A stretch of 64,000 nucleotides of DNA from Nitrosococcus watsonii C-113 (GCF_000143085.1 NC_014315.1:2076001-2140000), one strand, 5' to 3'. Positions 17,721-29,785 are shown, counted from the stretch's first letter. Made by a program: numbers and translations. Notes: a model not told the origin generated them from the letters alone.

Positions 17721-19488
17721 TCCGCAGCCGACTCCGCCAGTGGCCGGGTTGACTCCCATTGGGGAGGTGCTTTATCGCCAGTTTGGCGAAACCAATTTTA
17801 TCCGGCAGGAAACCCACGATGGGATTCCCACTTTCTGGATCACCAAGGCACAGATCCCTAAGATTTTACGGTATCTCAAATCAGAGCTGGCCTCCCCCTA
17901 TGCCATGCTCTACGATCTAACCGCGATTGATGAGCGGGTCCGAACCCATCGGCCAGGGCAACCGGCAAGCGATTTCACCCTGGTCTATCACCTCCTCTCC
18001 TTTACCCGCAATGAAGATCTTCGCCTTAAAGTTCCCTTATGGGGAGAATCCCCTTCCGTACCCACTATCACTCCCATTTGGCCCGCTGCCAACTGGTATG
18101 AACGGGAAATATGGGATCTCTTTGGGATCAACTTTGAAGGCCACCCCCAACTTCGCCGTATTCTTCTGCCACCGACCTGGCAGGGCCACCCATTGCGCAA
18201 GGATCACCACGCCCGGGCAACCGAGGTGGACCCTTTTACCCTATCCGAGGAGAAACAAGCGCGAGAGCAGGAGGCCCTGCATTTTAAACCCGAAGACTGG
18301 GGGATGCAGCGGGCCTCCGGCAGCACTGATTTTATGTTCCTCAACCTTGGCCCCAACCATCCTAGCGTCCATGGAGTTTTTCGGATTGTTCTGCAATTGG
18401 ATGGGGAAGAAATCGTCGATGCCGTGCCCGATATCGGCTATCACCATCGGGGTGCTGAAAAAATGGGGGAGCGCCAATCCTGGCATACCTACATTCCCTA
18501 TACGGATCGGATCGATTATCTAGGGGGGGTCATGAACAACCTTCCCTATGTCCTGGCTGTCGAGCAACTGGCCGACATCCAGGTCCCGGAGCGGGTCAAG
18601 GTCATTCGAATCATGCTGGCGGAACTCTTTCGCATCGCCAGCCATCTGGTGTTCTACGGCACTTTTGCTCAGGATATAGGACAAATGTCCCCGGTTTTCT
18701 ATATGTTTACTGACCGGGAGCGGGTGTTTGACATTATTGAAGCCATCTGTGGGGGCCGGATGCACCCCGAATGGTTCCGTATCGGTGGCGTGGCTCAGGA
18801 TCTGCCCCAGGGGTGGGATGGCTTGATCCGGGATTTTCTGCATTACTTTCCCCCGCGCCTGGACCAGTACGACAAAATTGTCATGAATAACCGGATTCTT
18901 AAAAAGCGCACTCAAGGCGTGGGAAGCTACACGGTGGATGAGGCTATTGAATGGGGAGTCACCGGACCGGGCTTGCGCGCCTGTGGCCTGGAATGGGATT
19001 TTCGCAAACAACGCCCCTACTCGGGATACGAGCAGTTCCAATTTGATATACCTACCGCCCAACACGGAGACTGTTATGACCGGTGCTGGGTACGAGTCGA
19101 GGAGATGCGCCAGAGTCTACGGATCATCCAGCAGTGCCTCGACCATATGCCGGCAGGTGCCTATAAGGCCGATCACCCCCTAGCCACACCGCCCCGGAAA
19201 GAACGCACCATGCACGACATCGAAACTCTGATTTCTCATTTTCTGAGCGTAAGCTGGGGGCCCGTGATTCCGGCCGGGGAAGCTTGCGTGGGCATTGAGG
19301 CCACCAAGGGCAATAATAGTTACTACCTGATTAGCGACGGCCACACCCAACCCTATCGGGTCCGCATCCGCACTCCCTCTTTTCCCCATCTCCAGATGAT
19401 TCCCTTTATTATTCAGGGAGCCATGGTGCCGGATCTGATTGCCCTCATAGCTAGCATTGATTTTGTGATGGCGGATGTAGACCGGTGA
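17710..19488 (+). CDS. nuoCD: NADH dehydrogenase fused subunits C and D
   Basis: The product has 592 residues from the ATG at 17710 ([20 protein letters not shown]). The frame is open further upstream inside nuoB, but this start begins just before the NuoC domain. Residues 15-170 are the NuoC (30-kDa) domain with [18 protein letters not shown] and [17 protein letters not shown]. From about 195 the NuoD (49-kDa) domain runs from [20 protein letters not shown] to DFVMADVDR, with the quinone-pocket His and Tyr regions. The C-D fusion is as in E. coli and is common in gammaproteobacteria. Continuous frame; no disruption seen. Confidence 0.94.
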   Translation: MRSSPQPTPPVAGLTPIGEVLYRQFGETNFIRQETHDGIPTFWITKAQIPKILRYLKSELASPYAMLYDLTAIDERVRTHRPGQPASDFTLVYHLLSFTRNEDLRLKVPLWGESPSVPTITPIWPAANWYEREIWDLFGINFEGHPQLRRILLPPTWQGHPLRKDHHARATEVDPFTLSEEKQAREQEALHFKPEDWGMQRASGSTDFMFLNLGPNHPSVHGVFRIVLQLDGEEIVDAVPDIGYHHRGAEKMGERQSWHTYIPYTDRIDYLGGVMNNLPYVLAVEQLADIQVPERVKVIRIMLAELFRIASHLVFYGTFAQDIGQMSPVFYMFTDRERVFDIIEAICGGRMHPEWFRIGGVAQDLPQGWDGLIRDFLHYFPPRLDQYDKIVMNNRILKKRTQGVGSYTVDEAIEWGVTGPGLRACGLEWDFRKQRPYSGYEQFQFDIPTAQHGDCYDRCWVRVEEMRQSLRIIQQCLDHMPAGAYKADHPLATPPRKERTMHDIETLISHFLSVSWGPVIPAGEACVGIEATKGNNSYYLISDGHTQPYRVRIRTPSFPHLQMIPFIIQGAMVPDLIALIASIDFVMADVDR

Positions 19489-19515
19489 AAAGGCAAACTT
19501 AACGGAGACAACACC

Positions 19516-19980
19516 ATGCTCAGTGCTGAGGAAATCAAAGCAATTGATGCCGAACGGAGTCACTACCCAACCGCCCAGGCCGTCGGGATCGAAGCGATGA
19601 AAATCGTGCAGCATCACCGGGGTTGGATCTCCGATGAAAGCCTCCGGGAGATTGCCGACCACCTCGGCTTGAGCGTGGAATCCTTGGACGGGGCGGCCAC
19701 ATTCTACAACCTTATTTTTCGCCGGCCAGTAGGCAAGCATGTCATTTTAATCTGCGATAGTGTGAGCTGTTGGATTATGGGCTACGAACAACTGCGGGAG
19801 CAATTGCAAAAGGAGCTTAAAATTGGGCTGGGGGAAACCACCCAGGATGGCCGTTTTACCTTGTTACCCAGTTGCTGCTTAGGGGCTTGTGAGCGTGCCC
19901 CCGTGATGATAGTGGATGAGGATCTCCATGGAGATCTGGATTCGGAGAAAATAGGTGAAATTCTGGCAGACTATGAATGA
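19516..19980 (+). CDS. nuoE: NADH dehydrogenase subunit E (2Fe-2S)
   Basis: The product has 154 residues of the 24-kDa thioredoxin-like family. The N-terminal helices (GIEAMKIVQHHRGWISDESL) and GAATFYNLIF are characteristic. Four Cys for the 2Fe-2S cluster N1a lie in ICDSVSCWIMG and SCCLGACERAP. It is part of the NADH-oxidising module with NuoF and NuoG. It starts 28 bp after nuoCD, and its stop overlaps the nuoF start by four bases (ATGA). Confidence 0.94.
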   Translation: MLSAEEIKAIDAERSHYPTAQAVGIEAMKIVQHHRGWISDESLREIADHLGLSVESLDGAATFYNLIFRRPVGKHVILICDSVSCWIMGYEQLREQLQKELKIGLGETTQDGRFTLLPSCCLGACERAPVMIVDEDLHGDLDSEKIGEILADYE

Positions 19981-21266
19981 ACAGAAACTCCATGATCACG
20001 CCCCTTACGCAAAATATTACGCCTAATCGGGAACCACCGGACCTCAAGCAATACGCGCAAGCTGGAGGATATCAAGGTCTCCAACGGGCGATCAAAACCT
20101 TAACCCCCCAAGAAGTATTGCAAGAAGTTAAAGAATCCAACCTGCGGGGCCGGGGTGGCGCTGGCTTTCCCACCGGAAAAAAGTGGAGCTTTGTTCCTAT
20201 GGGAGACGATGCGCCCCGCCCCAAATACCTGGTCGCTAATGCCGATGAAATGGAACCGGGCACCTTCAAGGATCGCCTCCTTATGGAAGGCGATCCCCAC
20301 CAATTACTGGAAGGGATGATCCTGGCCAGTTACGCCATCCAGGCGGAAGTGGCCTACATTTTTTTACGGGCGGAATACCGGCTGGCCGCACAACGCCTTA
20401 AGAAGGCTATAGCCGAGGCTTATGAGATGAACTACCTGGGCAAAAATCTTCTCGGATCGGCGTTTAGTTTAGAACTCCATCTTCATACTAGCGCTGGCCG
20501 TTACATCTGCGGGGAGGAAACCGCCCTGCTCAATGCTCTGGAAGGCAAGCGGGCGATTCCCCGCGCCAAACCCCCCTACCCTCAAGTTAGCGGCTTGTGG
20601 GGCCAGCCTACCGTTGTGAACAATGTGGAAACCCTCTGCAATGTTCCCCATATTATCGCTCGGGGCGCAGCCTGGTACCAAAATCTCAGCCGAAGCGAAG
20701 ATGGCGGCACCAAATTTTATGGGGCCAGTGGCCGGGTCAAGCACCCTGGGGCATGGGAACTGCCCATGGGAACCCCTATTCGTGAAATCCTGGAGGAGCA
20801 TGCTGGTGGCATGAAGGATGGTTTTCAACTCCGGGGTTTGCTACCCGGCGGGGCCTCCACGGATTTTCTCACCGAAGAACACCTGGATGTGCCTATGGAT
20901 TATGACTCGGTACAGTCCGCCGGCAGCCGGCTCGGCACCGGCACCATGATCATTCTCGATGACCGGACCTGTCCCGTGGGGATGCTGTGCAACCTGGAAC
21001 ACTTCTTTGCCCAGGAATCCTGCGGTTGGTGTACTCCCTGTCGGGACGGTCTGCCCTGGGTGGAAAAAATTCTGCTGGGGATTGAACAAGGTCAAGGCCA
21101 ACCCGAGGATTTAGACTACCTGACGATGCACACCCGCTTGCTGGGACCTGGCCATACCTTTTGCGCCCATGCCCCCGGCGCCATGGAACCCCTCCAAAGC
21201 GCCCTGAAATATTTCAGGGCTGACTTTGAGCAGCATATCCATCACCAACGCTGTCCGTTCAAATAA
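19977..21266 (+). CDS. nuoF: NADH dehydrogenase subunit F (NADH/FMN site)
   Basis: The product has 429 residues. The flavin/NADH-binding loops are visible: LRGRGGAGFPTGKKWSF for NADH and YICGEETALLNALEGKR for FMN. The 4Fe-4S cluster N3 motif is ESCGWCTPCRDG, with the fourth Cys in GHTFCAHAPGA. It is the entry point for electrons from NADH. An ATG five codons downstream is an alternative start. Part of the nuo operon. Confidence 0.95.
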   Translation: MNRNSMITPLTQNITPNREPPDLKQYAQAGGYQGLQRAIKTLTPQEVLQEVKESNLRGRGGAGFPTGKKWSFVPMGDDAPRPKYLVANADEMEPGTFKDRLLMEGDPHQLLEGMILASYAIQAEVAYIFLRAEYRLAAQRLKKAIAEAYEMNYLGKNLLGSAFSLELHLHTSAGRYICGEETALLNALEGKRAIPRAKPPYPQVSGLWGQPTVVNNVETLCNVPHIIARGAAWYQNLSRSEDGGTKFYGASGRVKHPGAWELPMGTPIREILEEHAGGMKDGFQLRGLLPGGASTDFLTEEHLDVPMDYDSVQSAGSRLGTGTMIILDDRTCPVGMLCNLEHFFAQESCGWCTPCRDGLPWVEKILLGIEQGQGQPEDLDYLTMHTRLLGPGHTFCAHAPGAMEPLQSALKYFRADFEQHIHHQRCPFK

Positions 21267-21282
21267 GCAGGATTCAGGGACA

Positions 21283-24003
21283 ATGGCCAAAATCTATATC
21301 GACAACCAGGAGTTTGAAGTGGAGGGGCAGAACAGCCTGCTCCAGACCTGCCTGTCTTTGGGCTTCAACCTCCCCTATTTTTGCTGGCATCCCGCCCTGG
21401 GCTCCGTGGGGGCTTGCCGGCAATGCGCCGTCAAGCAATTCAAGGACGAACAAGATACCCAGGGACGCCTGGTTATGTCCTGCATGACACCGGTTAGCGA
21501 TGGCGCCCGTATCTCCATTAAGGACCCTGAAGCCAAAGCCTTTCGCGCTAGCGTCATTGAATGGCTCATGACTAATCATCCCCACGATTGTCCTGTGTGC
21601 GAGGAAGGGGGGGAATGTCATTTACAAGACATGACCGTGCTAACGGGCCACACCTACCGCCGCTTTCGTTTCAAGAAACGGACCTTTACCAATCAATATC
21701 TGGGACCCTTTCTCAACCATGAGATGAACCGCTGTATTGCTTGCTACCGCTGCGTCCGCTTTTATCAGGACTATGCTGGCGGAGAAGATCTCCAGGTATT
21801 CAATACCCACCATCATGTCTATTTTGGCCGCCATGAAGACGGCATATTAGACAACGAGTTTAGTGGTAATTTGGCCGAAGTATGTCCGACCGGTGTTTTC
21901 ACCGACAAACCTTTCAGCCGTCATTACACCCGCAAATGGGACTTGCGGGGCGCTCCCTCCGTGTGTATCCATTGCAGCCTGGGCTGCAATACCACGCCTA
22001 ATGAGCGCTATGGCCGGCTAAAACGAACACTTAATCGCTATAATCATCAGGTCAACGGCTATTTTCTCTGTGATCGGGGCCGTTTTGGCGGTGACTTCGT
22101 GAACAACGAGCAGCGGCTCCGACAACCACGCTTGCATAAAACAGGCAACTTCCAACTGGAATCCGCCACCCAAGAGCAGGCGTTACACCATGTGGCTCGA
22201 CTCATCACGGAAAAAGACGCGCTTGTGGGGATTGGCTCACCGCGAGCGTCCCTGGAAGCTAATTTTGCCCTTCGTACTTTGGTAGGGCCGGAGCGCTTCT
22301 ATTCCGGCCTATCCGAGCCGGAAGAAGCCCTTATTGCTACCGCCGCCCATATTCTACAAAATGGCCCTGCCCGGATACCTTCCTTACAGGAAGTGGAGCA
22401 GGCCGATGCTATTTTGGTCTTAGGCGAGGATCTTCTCAATACCGCGCCGCGGCTGGCCTTGAGCCTACGCCAGGCAGTTCGGCAAGCATCATGGGGAATG
22501 GCGGAGGAACTTCATATTCCCTCTTGGCAGGATTTATCGGTTCGGGAAGCGGCCCAACAACAAAAGAGTCCTTTGTTTATCGCTACCTCCGCGGCTACTG
22601 GCCTAGATGAGCTTGCCACTCAAATCTACAGGGGAACTCCGGCGGATCTGGCTCGCCTTGGTTTCGCCATTGCCTATCAACTAGATCCCAAAGCCCCGGC
22701 AGCACCCACACTTACCTCGACCCAGCAAGCCCTGGCAGATTCTATCGCCAAACATCTTAAACAAGCCCAGCGGCCTCTAATTATCTCGGGCACCAGCAGC
22801 CAAAGTCAGGCACTACTCCAAGCAGCCGCGAATGTAGCCTGGGCCTTGAGTAACTACCGGCAACACACTACCGATCTGTACTTAACCCTGCCCGAGTGTA
22901 ATAGCCTTGGACTTCACTTGCTGAACGGCGTTAGCCTAGATAAAGCCTTCAAAACAGCGGCGGAAGGCAAAGTAGAAACGGCTATCATTCTGGAAAATGA
23001 TCTCTACCGGCGGGCCGATCGGGCCACCGTGGAAACTTTCTTGAAACAAGTGCGGCAGGTAGTGGTCATCGATCATCTTTGCCACGACACTATGGCCCAA
23101 GCGGAAATCGCCCTTCCTGCCGGTACCTTTGCCGAATCGGAGGGCACCTTGGTGAGCAGCGAGGGTCGGGCCCAGCGATTCTTTCAGGTTTTTGTTCCAG
23201 AAAATGGTATCCAGGAAAGCTGGCGCTGGCTTAGCAAAGCCATGGCTGCCGCCGGGCGCGAGGAAGGCCGCTGGCAACGCCTGGATGAAATCACCCGGGC
23301 CTGTGCCGAGACCATGGACTCTCTGAAAGGTATTACCCACGCGGCACCCTCGGCGAGATTTCGTATCCAAGGAATGCGAATCCCCCGCGAGCCCCATCGC
23401 TATAGCGGCCGCACGGCCATGACCGCCGATATCAGCGTGCATGAACCTAAACCACCGCAAGATTCGGATTCTCCTTTTTCCTTTTCCATGGAGGGGTATC
23501 CTGGACAGCCGCCTTCAGCCGCGATCCCCTATTTTTGGGCTCCCACCTGGAATTCTATCCAATCAGTTAACAAATTTCAGGAAGAGGTGGGCGGACCTTT
23601 GCGGGGAGGTTCTCCCGGCATTCGCCTGATCGAACCTAAACCGGGGATAAGAATCACCTATTTCGATCAGATTCCTCCCGCCTTCCAACGCCGCGAGGAA
23701 CAATGGCTAATTCTACCCCTTCATCACATTTTTGGCAGTGAGATGCTAAGCGCCCTGGCACCAGCTATCGCCGAGCGCGTCCCGGCCCCTTACCTAGCTC
23801 TTTCCCCCGAAGACGGGGCTCGACTTGAACTGGACTCCGGCGATGAAGTTGCCCTCACCCTAAGGGAAAAAACCTATCGCCTGCCGGTTCGCCACCAAAA
23901 TACTTTGCCCCCAGGAACAGCAGGAATCCCTTGGGGTCTGTCTGCATTGAAGGGCATTATTTCCTTGCCTGCCTGGGGTCAACTCTCCAAGGGGACGCTA
24001 TGA
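21283..24003 (+). CDS. nuoG: NADH dehydrogenase subunit G (iron-sulfur/molybdopterin-like)
   Basis: The product has 906 residues from [18 protein letters not shown] longer frame begins at 21226 but overlaps nuoF and lacks family similarity. The N-terminal ferredoxin domain binds 2Fe-2S ([11 protein letters not shown]). Then come the His-Cys motif ([18 protein letters not shown]), the cluster binder [11 protein letters not shown], and an extra 4Fe-4S motif [12 protein letters not shown] as in the N7-type G subunit. The rest is a molybdopterin-oxidoreductase-like fold that carries no molybdenum in complex I. The stop overlaps the nuoH start. Confidence 0.94.
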   Translation: MAKIYIDNQEFEVEGQNSLLQTCLSLGFNLPYFCWHPALGSVGACRQCAVKQFKDEQDTQGRLVMSCMTPVSDGARISIKDPEAKAFRASVIEWLMTNHPHDCPVCEEGGECHLQDMTVLTGHTYRRFRFKKRTFTNQYLGPFLNHEMNRCIACYRCVRFYQDYAGGEDLQVFNTHHHVYFGRHEDGILDNEFSGNLAEVCPTGVFTDKPFSRHYTRKWDLRGAPSVCIHCSLGCNTTPNERYGRLKRTLNRYNHQVNGYFLCDRGRFGGDFVNNEQRLRQPRLHKTGNFQLESATQEQALHHVARLITEKDALVGIGSPRASLEANFALRTLVGPERFYSGLSEPEEALIATAAHILQNGPARIPSLQEVEQADAILVLGEDLLNTAPRLALSLRQAVRQASWGMAEELHIPSWQDLSVREAAQQQKSPLFIATSAATGLDELATQIYRGTPADLARLGFAIAYQLDPKAPAAPTLTSTQQALADSIAKHLKQAQRPLIISGTSSQSQALLQAAANVAWALSNYRQHTTDLYLTLPECNSLGLHLLNGVSLDKAFKTAAEGKVETAIILENDLYRRADRATVETFLKQVRQVVVIDHLCHDTMAQAEIALPAGTFAESEGTLVSSEGRAQRFFQVFVPENGIQESWRWLSKAMAAAGREEGRWQRLDEITRACAETMDSLKGITHAAPSARFRIQGMRIPREPHRYSGRTAMTADISVHEPKPPQDSDSPFSFSMEGYPGQPPSAAIPYFWAPTWNSIQSVNKFQEEVGGPLRGGSPGIRLIEPKPGIRITYFDQIPPAFQRREEQWLILPLHHIFGSEMLSALAPAIAERVPAPYLALSPEDGARLELDSGDEVALTLREKTYRLPVRHQNTLPPGTAGIPWGLSALKGIISLPAWGQLSKGTL

Positions 24004-24959
24004 ACGCCACCCTGGCCTCGCTGCTCAATATTTTCGGAATCCTGGGAGCACTGCTCACGCTAGCGGCCTTGCTGATTTGGATCGAGCGCCGCTTGCTGGG
24101 GTTTTGGCAGGATCGCTATGGTCCCAACCGGGTAGGTCCTTTCGGCATCCTGCAAGTGGTAGCCGATGCCATCAAGCTGCTTACCAAGGAAGATTGGGTA
24201 CCTCCTTTCGCCGACAAACCGGTCTTCATCCTCGCGCCCACCGTGGTCGTCATTGCCTCCTTGTTAGCCTTTGCGGTGATTCCCTTTACGCCCCATATTG
24301 GCATTATTGATCTCAACATCGGGCTACTATTTTTCCTGGCCATGTCGTCCCTTTCCGTCTATAGCGTAGTATTAGGGGGCTGGGCCTCCAATAACAAGTA
24401 TTCCTTAATGGGGGCTCTGCGGGCGGCGGCCCAGATGTTGAGCTATGAGGTTTTCATGGGTTTATCCCTGATGGGGGTGGTCATGCTGGCCGGTACCTTT
24501 AATCTCCGCGAAATCGTAGCAGCCCAGCAAGGTTTGTGGTTTTGCATTCCCCAGTTCCTTGGCTTTGTGGTTTTTCTGATCGCTGGGATCGCGGAAGCCC
24601 ATCGCCTGCCCTTTGATCTCCCAGAAGCCGAAACTGAATTGATAGCAGGCTTTCACACCGAATACTCGGGCATGAAGTTTGGCCTATTTTTTGTTGGCGA
24701 GTACCTCGCTATTCTTTTGATTTCGGCTTTGATCGTGACGCTGTTCTTTGGCGGTTGGCGAGGGCCTTGGCTGCCGCCCTTGCTCTGGTTTTTTATCAAA
24801 TTCTCTTTCTTTGTGCTGTTCTTTATTTTGCTGCGAGCCGCGCTCCCCCGGCCCCGCTACGATCAGCTTATGGCCTACGGCTGGAAGCTGATGTTGCCCC
24901 TGACACTACTCAACCTAGTGGTTACCGGCGCGGTGGTGCTGACCCTTGACGGAGCCTAA
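24000..24959 (+). CDS. nuoH: NADH dehydrogenase subunit H
   Basis: The product has 319 residues with about eight membrane helices. Starting at [13 protein letters not shown] places the first helix correctly; a frame extension upstream lies inside nuoG. Family motifs are [20 protein letters not shown], the loop [19 protein letters not shown] rich in Glu near the quinone channel, and the [14 protein letters not shown] end. It links the quinone site to the proton-pumping arm. Confidence 0.94.
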   Translation: MNATLASLLNIFGILGALLTLAALLIWIERRLLGFWQDRYGPNRVGPFGILQVVADAIKLLTKEDWVPPFADKPVFILAPTVVVIASLLAFAVIPFTPHIGIIDLNIGLLFFLAMSSLSVYSVVLGGWASNNKYSLMGALRAAAQMLSYEVFMGLSLMGVVMLAGTFNLREIVAAQQGLWFCIPQFLGFVVFLIAGIAEAHRLPFDLPEAETELIAGFHTEYSGMKFGLFFVGEYLAILLISALIVTLFFGGWRGPWLPPLLWFFIKFSFFVLFFILLRAALPRPRYDQLMAYGWKLMLPLTLLNLVVTGAVVLTLDGA

Positions 24960-24978
24960 TCCCCAAAGGAGGAATCTT

Positions 24979-25521
24979 ATGTTGAGTCCATTGAAAAACC
25001 TTTCCCTAGGCAGTGAGCTGAAAAGTCTCTGGACCGTGTTTCTCCATCTCTTCCAGCCTAAAGCCACGATCCAATATCCGGAGGAAAGACCCTATATCCC
25101 ACCCCGCTGGCGGGGGCGCATCATCCTCTCCCGGGACCCGGATGGGGAGGAACGCTGCGTTGCTTGCAATTTATGCGCCGTTGCCTGCCCGGTGGACTGC
25201 ATTGCCCTACAAAAAACGGAAGATGAACAGGGCCGCTGGTACCCGGAATTTTTCCGCATTAATTTTTCCCGTTGTATTTTTTGCGGCTTTTGTGAAGAAG
25301 CCTGCCCCACCTATGCAATTCAGCTCACGCCAGATTTCGAAATGGGAGAATACGAGCGGCCAAACTTAGTGTACGAAAAAGAAGATTTACTCATTAGCGG
25401 TACGGGAAAATACCCTGATTATAACTTTTACCGGGTAGCAGGGAAGGCTATCGGCGGCAAGGCTAAAGGAGAAGCGGAAAATGAAGAATCTCCGGTGGAT
25501 ATCCGTAGTTTAATGCCTTAA
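24979..25521 (+). CDS. nuoI: NADH dehydrogenase subunit I (two 4Fe-4S clusters)
   Basis: The product has 180 residues. A strong AAGGAGG lies eight bases before the ATG at 24979 and decides the start over the longer frame from 24946. Two ferredoxin motifs, [15 protein letters not shown] and [15 protein letters not shown], bind clusters N6a and N6b. [20 protein letters not shown] is the conserved arm before them. It carries electrons toward NuoB. Its C-terminus is slightly longer and charged. An 80-base gap separates it from nuoJ. Confidence 0.94.
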   Translation: MLSPLKNLSLGSELKSLWTVFLHLFQPKATIQYPEERPYIPPRWRGRIILSRDPDGEERCVACNLCAVACPVDCIALQKTEDEQGRWYPEFFRINFSRCIFCGFCEEACPTYAIQLTPDFEMGEYERPNLVYEKEDLLISGTGKYPDYNFYRVAGKAIGGKAKGEAENEESPVDIRSLMP

Positions 25522-25600
25522 CGGCAGTAAAAAAACTACTAAAAAGCGGCTCAAATTCGTCTATCCTTAACCCTACCGGCACAGAAAATTAATAATACTG

Positions 25601-26104
25601 ATGGAAATTACTTTCTATATCGCCGCTATTATCGCCGTTGTTTCCACCATCATGGTCATTACCCGTTTAAACGCCGTCCATGCCCTGCTTTATCTAATTG
25701 TTTCCCTCCTTGCAGTAGCCTTAATCTTTTTTCTCTTAGGTGCTCCCTTCGCTGCCGCTCTAGAGGTCATCATCTACGCTGGCGCTATTATGGTGCTGTT
25801 TGTGTTTGTGATCATGATGCTCAACCTCGGAAAGGAGTCGGTAGCCCAGGAAAATCGCTGGTTTACCCCTTATCTGTGGCTAGGTCCTGGAATTTTATCC
25901 TTCGTTTTGCTTATAGAACTGGTTTATCTCCTGGCGACAGACAGCAGCGCCCTTTCCAGCGCCGAGATGATCACGCCCCAACAAGTGGGTGTTGCCCTGT
26001 TTGGCCCTTATTTATTGGCGGTTGAACTTGCTGCCATGCTGCTGCTGACGGGCTTGGTGGGCGCCTATCATCTGGGGCGCGAAGAACCGGAGGAGAAGCC
26101 ATAA
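25601..26104 (+). CDS. nuoJ: NADH dehydrogenase subunit J
   Basis: The product has 167 residues with five hydrophobic helices. The conserved third helix region ALEVIIYAGAIMVLFVFVIM contains the pi-bulge Tyr-Ala-Gly segment of NuoJ. MLNLGKES follows at the loop. It forms part of the antiporter-coupling arm between NuoH and NuoK. Its stop is immediately followed by the nuoK ATG. Confidence 0.93.
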   Translation: MEITFYIAAIIAVVSTIMVITRLNAVHALLYLIVSLLAVALIFFLLGAPFAAALEVIIYAGAIMVLFVFVIMMLNLGKESVAQENRWFTPYLWLGPGILSFVLLIELVYLLATDSSALSSAEMITPQQVGVALFGPYLLAVELAAMLLLTGLVGAYHLGREEPEEKP

Positions 26105-26416
26105 ATGCTAGCCTCGATCCCCACGGAACATGGTCTGTATCTGGCCGCCGCCCTCTTCCTGCTAGGGCTCATAGGTGTCTTGGTGCGCCGCAACCTTATC
26201 TTTATGCTCCTGTCCCTGGAAATCATGTTGAACGCCACGGGACTTGCCTTTATTGTGGCGGGTGCCCGCTGGGGAGAGCCGGAAGGGCAAATTATGTTTA
26301 TGCTTATCCTGGCTGTAGCGGCAGCGGAGGTGGCCGTTGCGCTGGCATTGATTCTGCTGATTTACCGGCGCTTTGGCACCCTGGATGCGGATCGCATTAG
26401 CGGGATGCGGGGTTAA
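26105..26416 (+). CDS. nuoK: NADH dehydrogenase subunit K
   Basis: The product has 103 residues, three membrane helices, and a typical start ([20 protein letters not shown]). The two buried Glu that carry protons lie in [14 protein letters not shown] and [17 protein letters not shown]. It is a MrpC-like subunit of the proton-pumping arm. It starts directly after the nuoJ stop and ends four bases before nuoL. Confidence 0.94.
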   Translation: MLASIPTEHGLYLAAALFLLGLIGVLVRRNLIFMLLSLEIMLNATGLAFIVAGARWGEPEGQIMFMLILAVAAAEVAVALALILLIYRRFGTLDADRISGMRG

Positions 26417-26420
26417 TACC

Positions 26421-28301
26421 ATGCTGAAACTGTTATGGTTAATCCCCACCCTACCCTTAGCTGGCTCCATACTCTTAATACTCGCTTCCGGACGGCTACC
26501 CAAAAAGCTTAGTGCCTTCATCGGAGTCGGCTCGGTGGGATTATCCGCCCTTCTGGCCTCAGGCGTTAGTATTGCATTTTTGCATGCCCCTCTCGAAGGC
26601 AATGCCTATACACAAACCTTGTGGACCTGGATAGCTATTGGCAATTTTAATCCCAGTATTGGCTTTTATCTGGATTCCCTTTCCCTGGTGATGACCCTGG
26701 TGATTGCCTGGGTAAGCTTTCTGATCCATCTTTATTCCACCGAATTCATGGCCGATGAAACTGGCTACCAGCGCTTCTTTGCCTACATGAATCTCTTTGT
26801 CGCCGCCATGCTGGTGCTGGTATTGGCCGATAATTTGCTGTTCCTGTATCTCGGCTGGGAAGGGGTGGGCTTGTGCAGTTACTTGCTTATTGGTTTTTGG
26901 TACCGGGATGCGGCCAACGGCTATGCGGCCCGGAAGGCGTTTGTCGTCACCCGAACAGGGGATACCGCCATGATCATTGGCCTACTGCTATTGTTCACCC
27001 ACCTGGGCACCTTGGATATCCAGCCGCTCATGGAACGGGCTGCACAAGAATGGGCAGCGGGATCGGGTTTAGCCATTGCGGCGGCGGCCCTGCTGCTAGG
27101 CGGCGCGCTCGGGAAGTCTGCCCAACTGCCACTGCAAACCTGGCTGCCCGATGCCATGGCGGGACCTACCCCGGTCAGCGCCTTGATCCACGCCGCCACC
27201 ATGGTGACTGCCGGTGTTTATCTGATTGCCCGCACCCATGTACTGTTCGAATTGGCTCCCCCCGTTCACACGGCGGTGGCGGTGATTGGAGCATTAACGT
27301 TGCTACTGGCCGCTTGTAGCGCCTTGGTGCAAACCGATATCAAACGCATCCTGGCCTATTCCACCATCAGCCAGATTGGGTATATGTTTTTAGCCTTGGG
27401 AGTTGGCGCCTGGTCGGCGGCTATCTTTCATTTTATGATTCACGCCTTCTTCAAGGCCCTATTGTTCCTGGCCGCTGGCGTGATCATCGCCAGCTTGCAA
27501 CACGAACATAACATTTTCAAGATGGGTGGCCTGCGAAAACAACTTCCCCTTGCTTTTTGGAGTTTTCTCATTGGCGGCGCCTCCCTGGCCGCAGTCCCCT
27601 TAGTTACCGCTGGCTTTTTTAGCAAGGATCTGATCCTCTGGCACGCGTGGTCTTCTCCCCTAGGCGGCCCCTGGCTCTGGGGAGCGGGCCTCCTGGGCGC
27701 CCTATTAACGGCAGTTTACATTTTTCGGGCCTGGTTCATTGCCTTTTTCGGCCCTCCTAAAACAACGGTAGACAAAAAGCCAGGTTACCTCATTGCCATT
27801 CCCTTGCTGGCGCTCTCGCTGCTCTCCCTTATTGGCGGCTGGGTAGAATTACCCGAGCAGCCCTTCTTTACCAATTTTTTACACGCTACCCTGCCTCCGG
27901 CTGAGCAGGTATCCACTGGCGTGGGGAATGAGTTCGATTTTAAAATCATCTCCTCGGCAGCCGCCTTATTCGGTATCTATCTGGCCTATTTACTCTTTCT
28001 GCGCCGGTCCCCCTCGCTAGGACTATTAGCGAAGACCACGCCGGCACCCACGATACGCCCCTTTTGGTATGCCGGATGGGGCTTCGATAAATTATATGAC
28101 ACGCTTCTAGTGCGGCCTTTTTTATGGCTTACCGGTATTAACAAGGACGATATTATCGACAGCTTTTACCGGGGGATCACCCTCCTGACTCAATATGCCC
28201 ATCACCTGCTTAGCTACGCCCAAAACGGGCAAATACGCTGGTATGTCAGTGGGATCGCTACCGGCGTTATCATTCTGCTGGCCATGGCGGTGTTCCCATG
28301 A
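26421..28301 (+). CDS. nuoL: NADH dehydrogenase subunit L (antiporter-like)
   Basis: The product has 626 residues from MLKLLWLIPTLPLAG; the longer frame from 26373 overlaps nuoK and is not used. It has MrpA-like antiporter helices with LYLGWEGVGLCSYLLIGFW (conserved Glu), KSAQLPLQTWLPDAMAGPTP, HAATMVTAGVYLI and the channel His/Lys region HAFFKALLFLAAG. The C-terminus includes the long lateral helix and the last membrane span. It is the distal proton pump of complex I. Its stop overlaps the nuoM start by four bases. Confidence 0.94.
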   Translation: MLKLLWLIPTLPLAGSILLILASGRLPKKLSAFIGVGSVGLSALLASGVSIAFLHAPLEGNAYTQTLWTWIAIGNFNPSIGFYLDSLSLVMTLVIAWVSFLIHLYSTEFMADETGYQRFFAYMNLFVAAMLVLVLADNLLFLYLGWEGVGLCSYLLIGFWYRDAANGYAARKAFVVTRTGDTAMIIGLLLLFTHLGTLDIQPLMERAAQEWAAGSGLAIAAAALLLGGALGKSAQLPLQTWLPDAMAGPTPVSALIHAATMVTAGVYLIARTHVLFELAPPVHTAVAVIGALTLLLAACSALVQTDIKRILAYSTISQIGYMFLALGVGAWSAAIFHFMIHAFFKALLFLAAGVIIASLQHEHNIFKMGGLRKQLPLAFWSFLIGGASLAAVPLVTAGFFSKDLILWHAWSSPLGGPWLWGAGLLGALLTAVYIFRAWFIAFFGPPKTTVDKKPGYLIAIPLLALSLLSLIGGWVELPEQPFFTNFLHATLPPAEQVSTGVGNEFDFKIISSAAALFGIYLAYLLFLRRSPSLGLLAKTTPAPTIRPFWYAGWGFDKLYDTLLVRPFLWLTGINKDDIIDSFYRGITLLTQYAHHLLSYAQNGQIRWYVSGIATGVIILLAMAVFP

Positions 28302-29785
28302 TCTTGCTCGGGTTATTCCTTATACTCGTGGTAGGAGGATTAATTGCTTGGCTTACTGAGCGCTGGCATCCCCTTTGGCCACGAATCATCGCCCTGCTTG
28401 CCCTAGGGTTTGACTTACTATGGATAGTCTTGCTGTGGCTATCCCAACCAGGTCCTTTTAACATCGCCGGACAAGGCGCCTGGCTCGCGCAATTAAACTG
28501 GCCCTGGATCACCCGCTTTGGTATCCGCTTTCATCTAGCCCTGGATGGGCTGAGCTTGCTCCTGGTTTTGCTCACCTGCTTCCTGGGTCTCATCACGGTA
28601 GCGGCTTCCTGGAGCGAGATCAAACACCGAGTTGGTTTTTTTCATTTTAACGTGCTATGGACCTTGGCGGGAGTGCTGGGAGTGTTCATGGCCCTGGATC
28701 TTTTCCTGTTCTTCCTCTTCTGGGAACTGATGCTGGTACCCATGTATTTTCTCATTGCCATTTGGGGCCATGAGCACCGTCTTCCGGCTTCCTTCAAATT
28801 TTTCCTTTTTACCCAAGGCAGCGGCCTGCTGCTGCTGATAGCCATCCTGACGCTGGTCTGGAGCCAATTTCAGCACAGCGGTGTATTGACCTTTAATTAC
28901 TTTGATTTGCTGGGTGCCTCCCTAACGCCAACTGCGGCCTTTTGGAGCATGCTGGGCTTTTTTATTGCCTTTACCGTCAAGTTGCCGGCGGTGCCATTCC
29001 ATCCCTGGCTGCCGGATGCCCACACCCAAGCTTCCGCCGGCGGCAGCATTATCCTGGCCGGGATTTTATTAAAAACAGGCGCCTATGGATTACTGCGTTT
29101 CGTGCTTCCCCTGTTCCCCGAGGCCGCCACTGACTTTACTCCCATAGCGATGCTGCTGGGAGTCATTGGCATTCTCTACGGCGCGGGGCTCGCCTTTGTC
29201 CAGCACGATCTCAAGCGCCTCATCGCCTACACCAGCGTTAGCCACATGGGCTTTGTCCTGCTGGGTATATTCGCGGGAACCCCCTTGGCGCTACAGGGCG
29301 CGGTCATACAGATACTGGCCCATGGCATGTCCACTCCCGCTTTATTTATGGTGGCGGGGGTCTTGCAAGAGCGCCTCCACACTCGGGATATGCGCCAAAT
29401 GAGCGGACTCTGGAGCAAAGCACCCCGCCTGGCGGCCATTGGTCTATTTTTTGCGCTCGCCTCCCTGGGACTCCCTGGCCTGGGAAATTTCGTAGGAGAG
29501 TTTTTGATTTTGCTGGGGACCTACCCGGTCAGCACGCCCTTTACCGCCATCGCGGCGCTGGGGCTTATCCTTGCCGCCGTTTATGCCTTGCTTATCGTCC
29601 AGAAAGTCTTTCATGGCAAAGGCCAGGATACCCAACCGCTGCCAGATTTCTCCATCCGCCACATGACCGCCATGAGCGCCATGATTCTTATTCTTCTTTG
29701 GCTGGGACTTTATCCCCAACCGGTATTCGACATGGCTTATCCCGCCCTGGAAAGCTTGCACGGTTTATCCTGGAGTTCTCAATAA
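28298..29785 (+). CDS. nuoM: NADH dehydrogenase subunit M (antiporter-like)
   Basis: The product has 495 residues and fourteen hydrophobic helices. Conserved motifs are [20 protein letters not shown] (key Glu), [39 protein letters not shown] and [13 protein letters not shown]. It pumps protons in the membrane arm between NuoL and NuoN. It is translationally coupled to nuoL by an ATGA overlap. Confidence 0.94.
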   Translation: MILLGLFLILVVGGLIAWLTERWHPLWPRIIALLALGFDLLWIVLLWLSQPGPFNIAGQGAWLAQLNWPWITRFGIRFHLALDGLSLLLVLLTCFLGLITVAASWSEIKHRVGFFHFNVLWTLAGVLGVFMALDLFLFFLFWELMLVPMYFLIAIWGHEHRLPASFKFFLFTQGSGLLLLIAILTLVWSQFQHSGVLTFNYFDLLGASLTPTAAFWSMLGFFIAFTVKLPAVPFHPWLPDAHTQASAGGSIILAGILLKTGAYGLLRFVLPLFPEAATDFTPIAMLLGVIGILYGAGLAFVQHDLKRLIAYTSVSHMGFVLLGIFAGTPLALQGAVIQILAHGMSTPALFMVAGVLQERLHTRDMRQMSGLWSKAPRLAAIGLFFALASLGLPGLGNFVGEFLILLGTYPVSTPFTAIAALGLILAAVYALLIVQKVFHGKGQDTQPLPDFSIRHMTAMSAMILILLWLGLYPQPVFDMAYPALESLHGLSWSSQ